Shown piece by piece: positions 15,537-24,258 of a DNA stretch of 64,000 nt. The position numbers and the translations under genes are program-made. The stretch's first letter is position 1; each line of letters opens with the position of its first letter. The notes under the pieces were generated by a model that saw only the letters and a program-made list of their open reading frames with translations, did no database searches and was not told the DNA's origin. Source of the DNA: Planctomycetia bacterium (GTDB lineage: Bacteria > Planctomycetota > Planctomycetia > Pirellulales > UBA1268); NCBI GenBank assembly GCA_026401035.1, contig JAPLNR010000046.1:1-64000 (forward strand). The letters run 5' to 3'.

Positions 15537-15875
15537 TCAGTGTCGCCGATTCACGCGTATCAGTTTGCCCGCAAGAGAAGGAGTGCCGCGGACGGCCGCA
15601 TCGATTCGAGCGGCGATCGCCACGAAATCACTGTCGGTCGTGCACACGATGATTCCCGGATGCCCTGGAGTCCCTTCGTGGAGTTTCACAAAGTGCCGGC
15701 GGTTGAGCGTGATCAGGCCGCGACCCTGATCAATCGCAAACGTCAGCACCGAATGGTCTGGAACGGATTGCCCGCCAAGGCCGCTTTCCTGCACGGTCAT
15801 CACGTCGTGTCCCAGGCGGCGCAGTTCTTCCGCCACAGGGAGCGGAACATTTTCATTCGTGTACAGCTTGGCCAC
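15537..15875 (-). CDS. DUF5615 PIN-like protein
   Basis: A 112-residue protein with the DUF5615 pattern: KLYTNENVPLPVAEELRRLG, GHDVMTVQESGLGG, DHSVLTFAIDQGRGLITLNR. The usual first Asp of the family (DEN) is Asn here (NEN), and the late TxDxDF is LNRRHF, as in the subset of the family with a basic motif. A GTG at 15875 is the proposed start. It lies 13 nt after the DUF433 gene, a frequent toxin-antitoxin-like pairing. Confidence 0.8.
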   Translation of the reverse strand: MAKLYTNENVPLPVAEELRRLGHDVMTVQESGLGGQSVPDHSVLTFAIDQGRGLITLNRRHFVKLHEGTPGHPGIIVCTTDSDFVAIAARIDAAVRGTPSLAGKLIRVNRRH

Positions 15876-15888
15876 GAAGCGGCAGTCC

Positions 15889-16218
15889 TCAGGCGGTTTC
15901 GTTGTCGCGGATCTGCTGCTCGATTTCGGCTGGGTGGGCATGCCAATAGGCCCACGTTTCGACCAGATCCTGTGCCCGTAGCGTCGGATAGGCCCGCAAG
16001 AGGTCGGCCTCGCTGGCCCCGAGCCTACGCGTCTGAACGAGCAGCCACACGGGAATCCGCGTACGAACGACGCACGGCTCACCGCCGCAGACATCCGGCC
16101 GGGTGTCGATCCCGGGAAAACTTTCGTCAAGCTGGGAGACAATGTCTCTCACCAGCCGCGCCTTCTCGCCACGCGTGAGGCGGCCAATCAGATCGATTGC
16201 CTGTTCAAGGGACGTCAT
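15889..16218 (-). CDS. DUF433 protein, antitoxin-like
   Basis: A 109-residue protein. The DUF433 helix-turn-helix-like core is PGIDTRPDVCGGEPCVVRTR, then IPVWLLVQTRRLGASEADLL and YPTLRAQDLVETWAYWHAHP. DUF433 proteins are commonly encoded next to DUF5615 PIN-like proteins and are thought to neutralise them. The N-terminal TSLEQAIDLIGRLTRGEKAR helix is an extension that may dimerise. Upstream, 16219-16466 shows no gene. Confidence 0.85.
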   Translation of the reverse strand: MTSLEQAIDLIGRLTRGEKARLVRDIVSQLDESFPGIDTRPDVCGGEPCVVRTRIPVWLLVQTRRLGASEADLLRAYPTLRAQDLVETWAYWHAHPAEIEQQIRDNETA

Positions 16219-16466
16219 TCGAGCCTCTCTTCGCTCGGTAACTCAATGGACCTGAACACGCCGCGATAAAGCTGTTAGACAAGAAGTGTACAAAGAGGCA
16301 CTGACAAAAGCAACCGCCAGGACGTCCGCCGCTGCCTCTGCGTCAGCGGCACCAGACCACACCCGCGTTGCTACGACGTCTTCGGAGACGAGTTCGTGTT
16401 TCTCGTTCCCGGAACGGACTTCATCGAGAAACACCCCGAAGCCTCATCTGCCGCAACCGTGGAGAT

Positions 16467-16509
16467 GCTCATGCGCCGGGTAGCACCGGCTCAAGTCCGG
16501 CCGCTGCTA
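16467..16509 (+). repeat. tRNA-Met 3'-end copy (att-like), diverged
   Basis: Aligns with tRNA-Met 12770-12812, from the anticodon loop to the 3' end; the last 19 bases, TCAAGTCCGGCCGCTGCTA, are identical and 8 mismatches lie in the rest. The gene-free stretch 16219-16640 holds only this fragment. It is older or less constrained than the copy at 13756. Confidence 0.78.
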
Positions 16510-16625
16510 TCGACCACGTCGCCGCCTACAAGTGCCGCCACGCATCATCCTCTTCAGGAGTGTCCCAATCCGCCGCTCAGGCTGACTCCGCGAGCGGCAG
16601 CGGGACATGCACGTCCTCACTTCCA

Positions 16626-18347
16626 TCACTGCCGGCACCGTGACCTGCCCCCATGAATGACGCCAGTTTCTAAGTTAGGGTTTTGCTGTCCAACAGACCG
16701 GCCGTGTGCGGTTCCCGAGGCGTAGCCGAGGCGACCGCACACGGCTGCGCCGACACGAACATTCGGCCTTGACCGCGGATAGGAAGCTCCTTGGCATCCT
16801 CCAAGCGAGGGTCGCATCCAGCCCGATCGGCCCCGGCCGTTGCTCCTCATGACCTGCTCCGCTCGACCGACGCTGGCAGAAGTGCCATTGGCCGACATAT
16901 CGTTCATAAGAAGTGGCTCAAGATTTGGAGAGGACGTCAACTTGCCAATCCGAAACCAGCCATCGGTTTGCTGTCGCTCCGCCGTGTTGGCAAAACGCAA
17001 GGGCATGCCGTTGGAAAGTGGATTTACGACTCGAAAAGCCAGAAACTCACTGCTGCTGGGGATTTCCGAGGTTTTCAGCGACAACTGCCAGGCTCTTGGC
17101 GGTTCGCCGGGAAGCAAGCCTGCAATCCCCCATTCCGTTGGCCACTCCTTGATTACCGCGCCACTCCTGTCGATTGCGGCCACGACGATTTTCCAGTCGT
17201 AATAGAACGGCGCGACGCCGGTGTTCCGAAGTTGGACAGTCAGTTGTGTCTTGTCGGCCTCGCCACTCAAAGTCGTCTGTATGACATGAAACTCGTATCC
17301 CATTCTCTGCACGGCACGGGATGCATTTTTGATGCGAGTTGCAGACTGCTTTTCTCTCACCATCCCCGTATCCATCAGCCATGACGCATGAGTTTCCTGA
17401 ACGCATTGCTCAAAATTCTGAGCCTGTCCGTGGGTTACTTTGTCATCAAAGATTCCGCCCCAGAGTTCCGGGCGGATTTCTCCTCCGATGGGATGTGTTT
17501 TCCACTTCAGCATCGCTTCCAGGCCTGCCGCTTTCAGTAACTGCATGTAAAACCAATCGTCTGCTTTCCGTCCGGTGTCCAGTGTGGCCCACGCAAACGA
17601 ATCATCGTGATAACCGAAGGGGCGATCGGCATTCTTCGTGTATCTCCGGTGATCGTCTCCTGTGGGGTATCGCAGCAACACGGGCGTGATACGAAACGCA
17701 GCCGCGTAGGCATTGAGAACCTCGGCCTGGATTTCCTTCGATGCAAACAGGTCTTGTCGTGGATACTCGTGCCATTCACCCCACGTTCCGAGCAGGCCCG
17801 CCGTGATAAATCCAAGGCGTGGATCACCGTCATATTTCTCACCCATCGCCGCGATGAAATTCTTCAAAGCTTCGCGGAGCCGAGGATCGTTATAGTCGGG
17901 CGTATGAACTTCCTCCGGCGGAAACGGAGCCGTGTTCTCGTTGAGCCATGTGGTGACCTTCAATCCCTCCTTGAGCAGAAAGGTCGGAATGCCCTTGTCT
18001 TTTCCCGGATACACCATCCAGACTCGGAAGACTGCCTGATGGCCGCGTGACGCGACATCATTCAGCAATTCCTCGAGCGGCTCCCAGTTGAATGCGGTCA
18101 TGCCGGCCATCAATTCTCCCAACGGCACATAACGAAATTCCATGCTGTGGGGGAACTTGTCTCGATTATCGCCGGCGTATGGAACCAGTCCTTTCAGTGG
18201 ATTGTCGATGGCGGCCGGAACGTATTCGAGTGGCTCATCTGCAACACTGGAAGTGACGACGGCTCCCAGAAGCCACGCAAGGAGGAACGACGAGAGTCGT
18301 AGCGTGCAAAAAAATTTCGGTGGTAGCGATGACACAAGAGAATCCAT
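16626..18347 (-). CDS. secreted DUF4832-type protein with IS-derived C-terminal tail
   Basis: The 573-residue frame starts with a signal peptide (LRLSSFLLAWLLGAVVTSSV, cut near VADE). It continues with a TIM-barrel-like glycosidase-type region (NPLKGLVPYAGDNRDKFPHS, then GFITAGLLGTWGEWHEYP) and a beta-sandwich (LTVQLRNTGVAPFYYDWKIV) that matches DUF4832. The family occurs in carbohydrate-active secreted proteins; activity unproven. The natural end appears to be near GWFRIGKLTS. The last 90 or so residues are translated from the IS-type repeats at 16641-16745 and 16847-16901, so the original stop has been lost. Confidence 0.75.
   Translation of the reverse strand: MDSLVSSLPPKFFCTLRLSSFLLAWLLGAVVTSSVADEPLEYVPAAIDNPLKGLVPYAGDNRDKFPHSMEFRYVPLGELMAGMTAFNWEPLEELLNDVASRGHQAVFRVWMVYPGKDKGIPTFLLKEGLKVTTWLNENTAPFPPEEVHTPDYNDPRLREALKNFIAAMGEKYDGDPRLGFITAGLLGTWGEWHEYPRQDLFASKEIQAEVLNAYAAAFRITPVLLRYPTGDDHRRYTKNADRPFGYHDDSFAWATLDTGRKADDWFYMQLLKAAGLEAMLKWKTHPIGGEIRPELWGGIFDDKVTHGQAQNFEQCVQETHASWLMDTGMVREKQSATRIKNASRAVQRMGYEFHVIQTTLSGEADKTQLTVQLRNTGVAPFYYDWKIVVAAIDRSGAVIKEWPTEWGIAGLLPGEPPRAWQLSLKTSEIPSSSEFLAFRVVNPLSNGMPLRFANTAERQQTDGWFRIGKLTSSPNLEPLLMNDMSANGTSASVGRAEQVMRSNGRGRSGWMRPSLGGCQGASYPRSRPNVRVGAAVCGRLGYASGTAHGRSVGQQNPNLETGVIHGGRSRCRQ
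16641..16745 (+). repeat. IS3-type left end with internal hairpin, copy 2
   Basis: Starts TGACCTGCCCCCA like 15341 and contains AAGTTAGGGTTTTGCTG and the hairpin GTGTGCGGT...ACCGCACAC. It forms the last codons of the DUF4832 reading frame. Confidence 0.65.
16847..16901 (-). repeat. IS91-type terminal repeat, copy 2, inverted
   Basis: Its reverse complement reads GATATGTCGGCCAATGGCAC, then TTC and GCGTCGGTCGAGCGG, about 85 percent identical by eye to 15285-15345. The two face each other and bracket the DUF433/DUF5615 pair. Confidence 0.7.
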
Positions 18348-18437
18348 TGACGCGGATTATGTGCGACTCTTTACGGATTGCAACGGGCGCTGAGCCCTAC
18401 CCCAAATCGTGACCTAGGCCTTGTAAGAGCAACCTGA

Positions 18438-18485
18438 CGCCTGCATGGCTCATAACCCGGCTGGTACCACGTTGGGGGCAGCGCT
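18438..18485 (-). repeat. solo IS3-type right end
   Basis: The reverse complement begins CAGCGCTGCCCCCAAC and continues GTGGTACCAGCCGGGTTA, then GAGCCATGCAGG. It matches the IS3 remnant end at 50957-51003 over about 45 bp. No transposase is adjacent; the DUF4832 gene lies between it and the left-type end at 16641. Confidence 0.75.
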
Positions 18486-18514
18486 GAAATCGAGCTCCAC
18501 GCCGTTAAACGGGG

Positions 18515-19006
18515 CTATTCTTCATCCTTCTTTCCGGCTCGATAGTCTTCGAGTTCGGCGATCGGAACCGCCGCCTCCCTGATGCCACCCCGTCCGCCGA
18601 ACAAGACCAGTGCCTTGCCGTTCAGGCCCTGGGTCTCCAGCACCATCGCCCGAAAGCGGGCATCGGTCAATGACAGTCCGTAGCGGATGAAGAATGGTTG
18701 CTTGTCTCGCTCCGACACGAACAACGCATCAATATCTCCGCTCGACGCACCGAGTTCCTCCAACTCCGCGGCGAGCCTGTCGGCGATGAACTTCTTGAAT
18801 GTGGTCTCATCCCGAGGGCCGGAGAAGAATCGTGCATGGTATCGGTTATACAGCGTCGCCAGTCGCTTGCTATTGGTGCTGTTGGCGCGGAGCACGGCCG
18901 CCTTCAAGGCCGGCTTGGGGTCGCTGGTCCCACAGCCGCCACAGCCAATGACTCCAACGACCATGCCGACAAGCAGGGCTGTCTTACGGAGGGGCAGGCA
19001 GTGCAT
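18515..19006 (-). CDS. predicted lipoprotein
   Basis: The protein has 163 residues from the ATG at 19006 (an ATG 39 nt earlier is possible). The N-terminus MHCLPLRKTALLVGMVVGVI followed by GCGGCG is a lipoprotein signal with the acylated Cys probably in VIGC. The mature part has a helical segment NSKRLATLYNRYHARFF and ends in an acidic tail (AGKKDEE). Small lipoproteins like this commonly follow DUF1559 genes in planctomycetes; the two are 53 nt apart and probably co-transcribed. Function unknown. Confidence 0.65.
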   Translation of the reverse strand: MHCLPLRKTALLVGMVVGVIGCGGCGTSDPKPALKAAVLRANSTNSKRLATLYNRYHARFFSGPRDETTFKKFIADRLAAELEELGASSGDIDALFVSERDKQPFFIRYGLSLTDARFRAMVLETQGLNGKALVLFGGRGGIREAAVPIAELEDYRAGKKDEE

Positions 19007-19059
19007 GCAGGATATCCTCCCGAAACGATTGGGCATCGTAGGCATATTTCAGAGACCTG

Positions 19060-20103
19060 CTACGGCTGCAATTCAGCGACCCTGCCGGCACCGTTGGCTC
19101 GCTTGGCAATGTTTTCGAAGACGCTCTGCTGCACGTCGTAGGAGACCGTGAGTACACTGCCGTCGCCCATCACGGCGTTGAACCCGCCAGGGTGTGCGGA
19201 CCCGAAAAACCTGTCAGGAGCGCTGCCCGAAGACTTACCATCGAGCCGTGGTTGGCCTTGCCATGGCCGAATTCCACCGCGACCACAACTGTGCCAGACT
19301 GCCCACGGCGTTGCTTCCTCCCACCACCAGTCGGGGGACCCCGCTTTTGGATTCAAGTAGCGATCGGTGCTGACCCCCTTTTCTGCGAACAAGAGCGTGT
19401 TTGAAGTGCCGTCAGTGACGGACGCGGTCGTGATTCTCCTGCCGACGCTGAATTGGGAGATCGGGTACGGATCGCTCATAGCTGAATTCGGGAAGCCGCC
19501 GGCGGAGATGATTCCACCCCAGTTGGCGTCACAGCCTGCTTGGTTGTACCCTCCCCAAGCGGAAGGCTTGCCAGGATTTTCGGTGCTCGCATAACAAGCG
19601 TAGTCCTGAAGAAAAGTTGGTGCAGGGATGGGATCATTCGCCTGAGCAACGAATCGAATCGGCCGGCTCGGGCAGTGGTAGGTGGAAACGTACTGGGCGC
19701 TCATGCCGGCCGTGGTCAAGTCCATGTAGCCATTCCCCTTGAACCGCAACTTGTACGTGTTGTCTTGTTCCATGTAAGGCAGCATCTGAAAGAAGTGGTT
19801 GAGGAAGGGGGTTCCGAAGACATCGGACACCTGCATACCGTTCCTCCACCAGCCAAAATTGAAATCCACGATGCCGCCAGTTGGATAGCGATTACGGGCA
19901 GACTCGTGGCTCAACGCCGCCTGCCCCATCTGCCGCATATTGTTTTTGCATGACATCCGGCGGGCCGACTCGCGGGCCGACTGCACGGCAGGCAGTAACA
20001 GCCCGACAAGCGTACCGATAATCGCGATAACCACGAGGAGTTCCACGAGGGTAAATCCCCGTCGTTGATGCGGCCGGATTTCCAAGTCATTCAAAAATCT
20101 CAT
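19060..20103 (-). CDS. DUF1559 prepilin-like protein
   Basis: The 347-residue protein starts with a type IV prepilin-like leader: RRGFTLVELLVVIAIIGTLV, with the GFTLVE processing site. Then comes the DUF1559 (SBP_bac_10) pattern: LLPAVQSARESARRMSCKNN, QDYACYASTE and a C-terminal FGSAHPGGFNAVMGDGSV. Such proteins are greatly expanded in planctomycetes and are expected to be exported and anchored by a pseudopilin system. The start at 20103 is chosen because the leader begins 15 residues later. A lipoprotein gene follows. Confidence 0.92.
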   Translation of the reverse strand: MRFLNDLEIRPHQRRGFTLVELLVVIAIIGTLVGLLLPAVQSARESARRMSCKNNMRQMGQAALSHESARNRYPTGGIVDFNFGWWRNGMQVSDVFGTPFLNHFFQMLPYMEQDNTYKLRFKGNGYMDLTTAGMSAQYVSTYHCPSRPIRFVAQANDPIPAPTFLQDYACYASTENPGKPSAWGGYNQAGCDANWGGIISAGGFPNSAMSDPYPISQFSVGRRITTASVTDGTSNTLLFAEKGVSTDRYLNPKAGSPDWWWEEATPWAVWHSCGRGGIRPWQGQPRLDGKSSGSAPDRFFGSAHPGGFNAVMGDGSVLTVSYDVQQSVFENIAKRANGAGRVAELQP

Positions 20104-20321
20104 GGCTATGAAACCTCCTCCCAGAGCCCCAATGAGCCTCGCCAATCCCACTGATATCATACGCCGAGCCCTCCTTAACAATTCGCTTCCTGGTTTGCGA
20201 AAAAAGATCCTCGTGACTGGCGTTGCAGCTTCGGCGGACGTCTGCGTCTCGTTTCTTCCGCCGCCCCGACACGCGCACGCAGCTGCAGAACAGGGTAGCT
20301 ATCACCAGGTGACAAAAACAT

Positions 20322-21368
20322 TCATGTGTGGGCTTCGAGGTAATGGGACTCGTCGCAGTTCCGTAGCCGTGCGGCGGCGATCTCCGGCGTGATGTCGCGC
20401 TGCGCTTCGCCGAGCATCTCGTAGCCCACCATAAACTTCTTCACCGTGGCCGACCGCAGGAGTGGCGGGTAGAAGTGCGCGTGCAGTTGCCACCAGCCTT
20501 CTAGGTCCGGGGCATTGGGAGCTTCATGCCAGCCCATCGAATAGGGGAAATCGCTCTCGAAGAGGTTGTCGTACCGGGTCAAGAGCCGCTTGAGAATCTC
20601 CGCGAGATCGTCCTGCTCGTCGGCGGTGAGGTCGATGAGCCTGGGCACGTGACGCGCATGCGGGATGAGAAGTATCTCGTAGGGCCACACCGCCCACCAG
20701 GGAACGACTGCGGTCCAGCTCTTGTTTCGCACGACCACGCGGTCGCCGCACTCGGCCTCGGTGCGGGCATAGTCGAGGAGGAGCACGCCGCCGTTTGATT
20801 CCGTCCAGCGTTTCTGGGCGGCGTCCTCCTTCGCGGCCTCGTTGGGGATGAAGTCACCGGCCCAGATCTGGCCGTGGGGATGGGGATTCGAGCAGCCCAT
20901 GATCTCCCCTTTGTTCTCGAAGATCTGCACCCAGGCAAACCGGGAGCGGAGATCGCAGCTCTCTCGCAGCCACGTGTCGACGACGCCCCTGATCGCCGCG
21001 ACGGGCATCCGCGCGAGCGTCAGGTCGTGCCGCGGTGAAAAACAGATCACGCGGCACTCTCCCCGGACGGGCCGGCTCTCGAGCAGCCGGGGCGGTTCCG
21101 CCGCAGGTTCGCGTTCCGCGCTGCCCGGGCCCGCGGGCAGGAGGGCCGCAAAATCATTGGTGAACACGTGCGTCTCCGTGTAGGGCGGGTTTCGTTCCCC
21201 GCCGGCTCGCTCGTTTCCGGCGCACAGATAGCAGAGCGGATCGTGCGGAGGGCGGGCTTCGCCGGCGGCACGTTCCACTTTCCCCTGCCACGGCCGCTGC
21301 GATCGGTGGGGCGAGACCAACACCCAGTCTCCCGACAGGCGGTTGAAGCGGCGGTGTGGATGGTTCAT
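20322..21368 (-). CDS. galT: galactose-1-phosphate uridylyltransferase
   Basis: GalT exchanges UMP between UDP-glucose and galactose 1-phosphate in the Leloir pathway. The 348-residue protein has the N-terminal [20 protein letters not shown], zinc ligands in CYLCAGNER, the active-site triad [10 protein letters not shown] (His-Pro-His) and a C-terminal [11 protein letters not shown]. The ATG at 21368 lies 5 nt after the stop of the symporter gene. An in-frame extension to 21692 overlaps the symporter and is rejected. Last gene of the galactose operon. Confidence 0.95.
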   Translation of the reverse strand: MNHPHRRFNRLSGDWVLVSPHRSQRPWQGKVERAAGEARPPHDPLCYLCAGNERAGGERNPPYTETHVFTNDFAALLPAGPGSAEREPAAEPPRLLESRPVRGECRVICFSPRHDLTLARMPVAAIRGVVDTWLRESCDLRSRFAWVQIFENKGEIMGCSNPHPHGQIWAGDFIPNEAAKEDAAQKRWTESNGGVLLLDYARTEAECGDRVVVRNKSWTAVVPWWAVWPYEILLIPHARHVPRLIDLTADEQDDLAEILKRLLTRYDNLFESDFPYSMGWHEAPNAPDLEGWWQLHAHFYPPLLRSATVKKFMVGYEMLGEAQRDITPEIAAARLRNCDESHYLEAHT

Positions 21369-21373
21369 TCGCG

Positions 21374-22972
21374 TCACCAGTAGACGGCGTACAAGGCGGC
21401 CAAGACACCCATGATGAGCACCGATCCCGCGATGAACGCCCCGCCGGGCCGGAAGTCCTCGCGATCCCAGCGCATGGCCTTCACCTCGTCGCCGGGCTGC
21501 GGGGCGGCCAGGCTGATGAGCACCATGCACACCGTCAAGATCAGGGTCACGTAGCCCATGCGGTTGAGGAACGGCATGCCGGGAGTCAGGTACTTGAAGC
21601 CGGCCGAGAGCGGAATCGTCGCGAGCGCCACCGCCAGGGCGGCCGCTCCCGTGGCCCGCGGCCAAAAGAAGCCGAGCAGGAAGATCACGCACACGCCCGG
21701 GCTGATGAAGCCGGTGTACTCCTGGATGTATTGAATGGCCTGGTCGAACCTGCCGAGTTGTGGCGCGAGGAAGATGGCGATTCCCGACGACACCAGAATG
21801 GCATAGCGGCCGACGCGGATGAGCGTCTCCTCGCGGGCCAGCGGATCGACGTACCGCTTGTAGAGGTCGAGCGTGAAGATGGTCGCGATGCTGTTCGCCT
21901 TCCCGGCGAGCGAGGCGACGATGGCGGCGGTCAGGGCCGCGAACGACAGCCCCTTGAGGCCGGTGGGAAGGAGGTTTACGAGGGCGGAATAGCTCTTGTC
22001 GGGCTTGACCGCGCCGGTGGCATCAAGCATTTCGGCCTGGAATAGGCCCTTCTGGTGGAGCACGTATACGGCGATCCCGGGCAGCACCACGATGAGGGGC
22101 ATGAGCACCTTCAGCGCGGCCGCGAACAGGATGCCGGCGCGGGCCGTAGTGAGCTTCGCGCCCAGGGCCCGCTGGGTGATGTATTGGTTGCAGCCCCAGT
22201 AGCTGATGTTGGCGATCCACATCCCCCCGAGCACCGCCCCCAGGCCGGGCAGATCTTGGTAATGGGGGTTCGACCGGTCGAGGATCATGTGAAAATGGCC
22301 GGGGGCCTGCTGCTGCAGGAGCAGAAACCCGGCCAGGGCGCCGCTCTGCCCGAACTGCTTCGCCACGAGGTCGAGCGCCAACACCGTGGTCGCTATGCCG
22401 CCGAGCGCCAGCACGACCACCTGGATGACGTCGGTATAGCCGATGACCTTCATGCCCCCCATGGTGATCACGATCGCGAACACCGCAAGGAACACGACGC
22501 AGGCCATGAACGGGAACCCCGAGAGGTTTTCCACGGTCAGTGCGCCGAGATAGAGGATGCTCGTAAGGTTGATGAAGACGTACACCAGGAGCCAGAAGAT
22601 CGCCATGATCGTCGCCACGAGCTGCCCGTAGCGCTGCTTCAAGAACTGCGGCATCGTGTAGATGCGGTTTTTCAGGTAGCCGGGAATGAGAAACAGCGCA
22701 ACGAGAATCAGAGTGGCGGCCCCGATCCACTCATACCCCGAGATGGCCAGCCCGATGGCGAACCCCGCGCCGCTCATGCCGATAAACTGCTCGGCGGAGA
22801 TGTTGGAGGCGATGATCGACGCCGCGATCGCCCACCAGGTCAGCGATCCTTCAGCGAGAAAGAACTCGTCGGCGGAGGCGGCCTTGCCCTGCTTGCGGTG
22901 GTAGATCCAGAGCCCGTAGCCGGCGACGATCGTGAAGTACGCGAGAAATACGAGAAAATCGAGGAAATGCAT
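21374..22972 (-). CDS. sodium/sugar symporter, SSS family
   Basis: A 532-residue inner-membrane protein with about 13-14 hydrophobic segments. [20 protein letters not shown] followed by [20 protein letters not shown] is the SGLT-type signature; [20 protein letters not shown] and [10 protein letters not shown] follow. It is expected to import galactose or a galactoside with Na+. It lies between galK and galT with short spacings (28 and 5 nt), so the substrate is inferred from context. Confidence 0.9.
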   Translation of the reverse strand: MHFLDFLVFLAYFTIVAGYGLWIYHRKQGKAASADEFFLAEGSLTWWAIAASIIASNISAEQFIGMSGAGFAIGLAISGYEWIGAATLILVALFLIPGYLKNRIYTMPQFLKQRYGQLVATIMAIFWLLVYVFINLTSILYLGALTVENLSGFPFMACVVFLAVFAIVITMGGMKVIGYTDVIQVVVLALGGIATTVLALDLVAKQFGQSGALAGFLLLQQQAPGHFHMILDRSNPHYQDLPGLGAVLGGMWIANISYWGCNQYITQRALGAKLTTARAGILFAAALKVLMPLIVVLPGIAVYVLHQKGLFQAEMLDATGAVKPDKSYSALVNLLPTGLKGLSFAALTAAIVASLAGKANSIATIFTLDLYKRYVDPLAREETLIRVGRYAILVSSGIAIFLAPQLGRFDQAIQYIQEYTGFISPGVCVIFLLGFFWPRATGAAALAVALATIPLSAGFKYLTPGMPFLNRMGYVTLILTVCMVLISLAAPQPGDEVKAMRWDREDFRPGGAFIAGSVLIMGVLAALYAVYW

Positions 22973-23000
22973 CGGCGTTCGTACTCGGACGGATGGCGGC

Positions 23001-24188
23001 CTAGGGGAGCAGGGCGACGCCGGGGGCGGCCCGCGTCGCGAAAATTATCGGTGCGATGCCGGTGCGATCGCGGTAGCGGGTGCAGACTTCGGCCTGAATC
23101 CGCCCAGTCTTCCCGGCATCGACGAGTGCCACTGCACACCCCCCAAAACCGCCACCGGTAAGTCGACAGCCGAATACGCCGTCGATCTGCCTCGAGATCT
23201 CGACGATCTCGTCAAGCTCCGGGCACGACACCTCGTAGTCGTCCCGCAGCGACGCGTGGCTGCCGTACATGCACTCGCCGGCGGCCTGCCAGTCGCGCGC
23301 TTCAAGGGCATTCACGAAAGCGAGGGTCCGCTCATGCTCTGTGACCACGTGCATCGATCGACGCCGCTCGACGTCCGGCAGCGACGGCGCCCGCGCGTGC
23401 CACTCGGGCGGCCCCACGTCGCGCAGCGATGCCACTCCGAGCAGCCTCGCGGCCGACTGGCACTCGGCCCGCCGTCGCGCGTACTCGCCGTCAGCCAGGC
23501 TGTGCCTGACCCCGCTGTTGATCACGAGCACCTGCACCGCCTCGGCAGCCAGCGGCACGTGCCGCATCGAGCGGGAGCGACAGTCGAGCAGGAGGGCGTT
23601 GCCCGCCGTGCCGAAGGTCACGGCGAACTGATCCATGATTCCGCAGGGAACACCCGCGAATTCGTGTTCGGCCCGCTGGCAGAGCAGGGCCTTCTCCTCG
23701 AGGCTCAGAGTGCTGCCGGTGAGGGCCTCCACCGCCGTCGCCACCCCCACCTCCAGGGCGGCGCTGCTGCTGAGCCCGGCTCCGGCGGGGAGCGTCGCCG
23801 ATATCCGCGCGTTGAAACCCGGAATATCCCAGCCCAGCAGTTTGAGCCCCGCCACCACCCCGCAGGGATAGGCCGCCCACGAACCGGCGTAGTCATCGGG
23901 TGCGAGCGGCTGATCCAAATCGACCCGCACCATCGGTTGCCCGCCCCGATCGGTAGCGAGCACCATCAACCTGTCGGAGCGGGCCGTAACATCCAGTTGG
24001 ATGTAGGGTTCGATCGCCATCGGAAGCACGAGCCCGTCGTTATAGTCGGTGTGTTCACCGATTAAATTGACCCGCCCCGGGGCGATGACGGAAAACCGGG
24101 ACCTGCCGTTCCGGGGGCCCATCCGCCGCCGGGTCCTATCCTCAGGCCATTCGGAACGAACGTCTTTTCCGAAGTATGCCATTGCCAT
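23001..24188 (-). CDS. galK: galactokinase
   Basis: Phosphorylates galactose at C1. The 395-residue GHMP kinase has the galactokinase signature GRVNLIGEHTDYNDGLVLP, the ATP-binding PAGAGLSSSAALEVG and the C-terminal motif TGGGFGGCAVAL. An alternative start 6 nt downstream is possible. Slightly longer than usual at the N-terminus (MAMAYFGKDVRSEWPEDRTR precedes the domain). The symporter gene follows at 28 nt, and the glycosidase gene ends 70 nt upstream. Confidence 0.95.
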   Translation of the reverse strand: MAMAYFGKDVRSEWPEDRTRRRMGPRNGRSRFSVIAPGRVNLIGEHTDYNDGLVLPMAIEPYIQLDVTARSDRLMVLATDRGGQPMVRVDLDQPLAPDDYAGSWAAYPCGVVAGLKLLGWDIPGFNARISATLPAGAGLSSSAALEVGVATAVEALTGSTLSLEEKALLCQRAEHEFAGVPCGIMDQFAVTFGTAGNALLLDCRSRSMRHVPLAAEAVQVLVINSGVRHSLADGEYARRRAECQSAARLLGVASLRDVGPPEWHARAPSLPDVERRRSMHVVTEHERTLAFVNALEARDWQAAGECMYGSHASLRDDYEVSCPELDEIVEISRQIDGVFGCRLTGGGFGGCAVALVDAGKTGRIQAEVCTRYRDRTGIAPIIFATRAAPGVALLP

Positions 24189-24258
24189 TGATTTTTCAAC
24201 AAAATCGATCCAAAAGAACCAAGATTCTTACTAATTAAACCTGCTTTCTTTTGTCCTG
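24189..24258. promoter_or_regulatory. AT-rich gap upstream of galK
   Basis: A 70-bp AT-rich stretch in a GC-rich operon. On the minus strand it contains GGTTTAATTAGTAAG, which shares GGTTTA and TTAGT with the glycosidase/ROK intergenic region (TTAGTTTGGTTTAT near 25934). Possibly a second operator of the ROK regulator. Confidence 0.35.

Noticed and set aside
12739-16509. tRNA fragments considered as additional tRNA genes
   Set aside because: Only the anticodon-to-3' part is present; acceptor 5' strand and D arm are missing.
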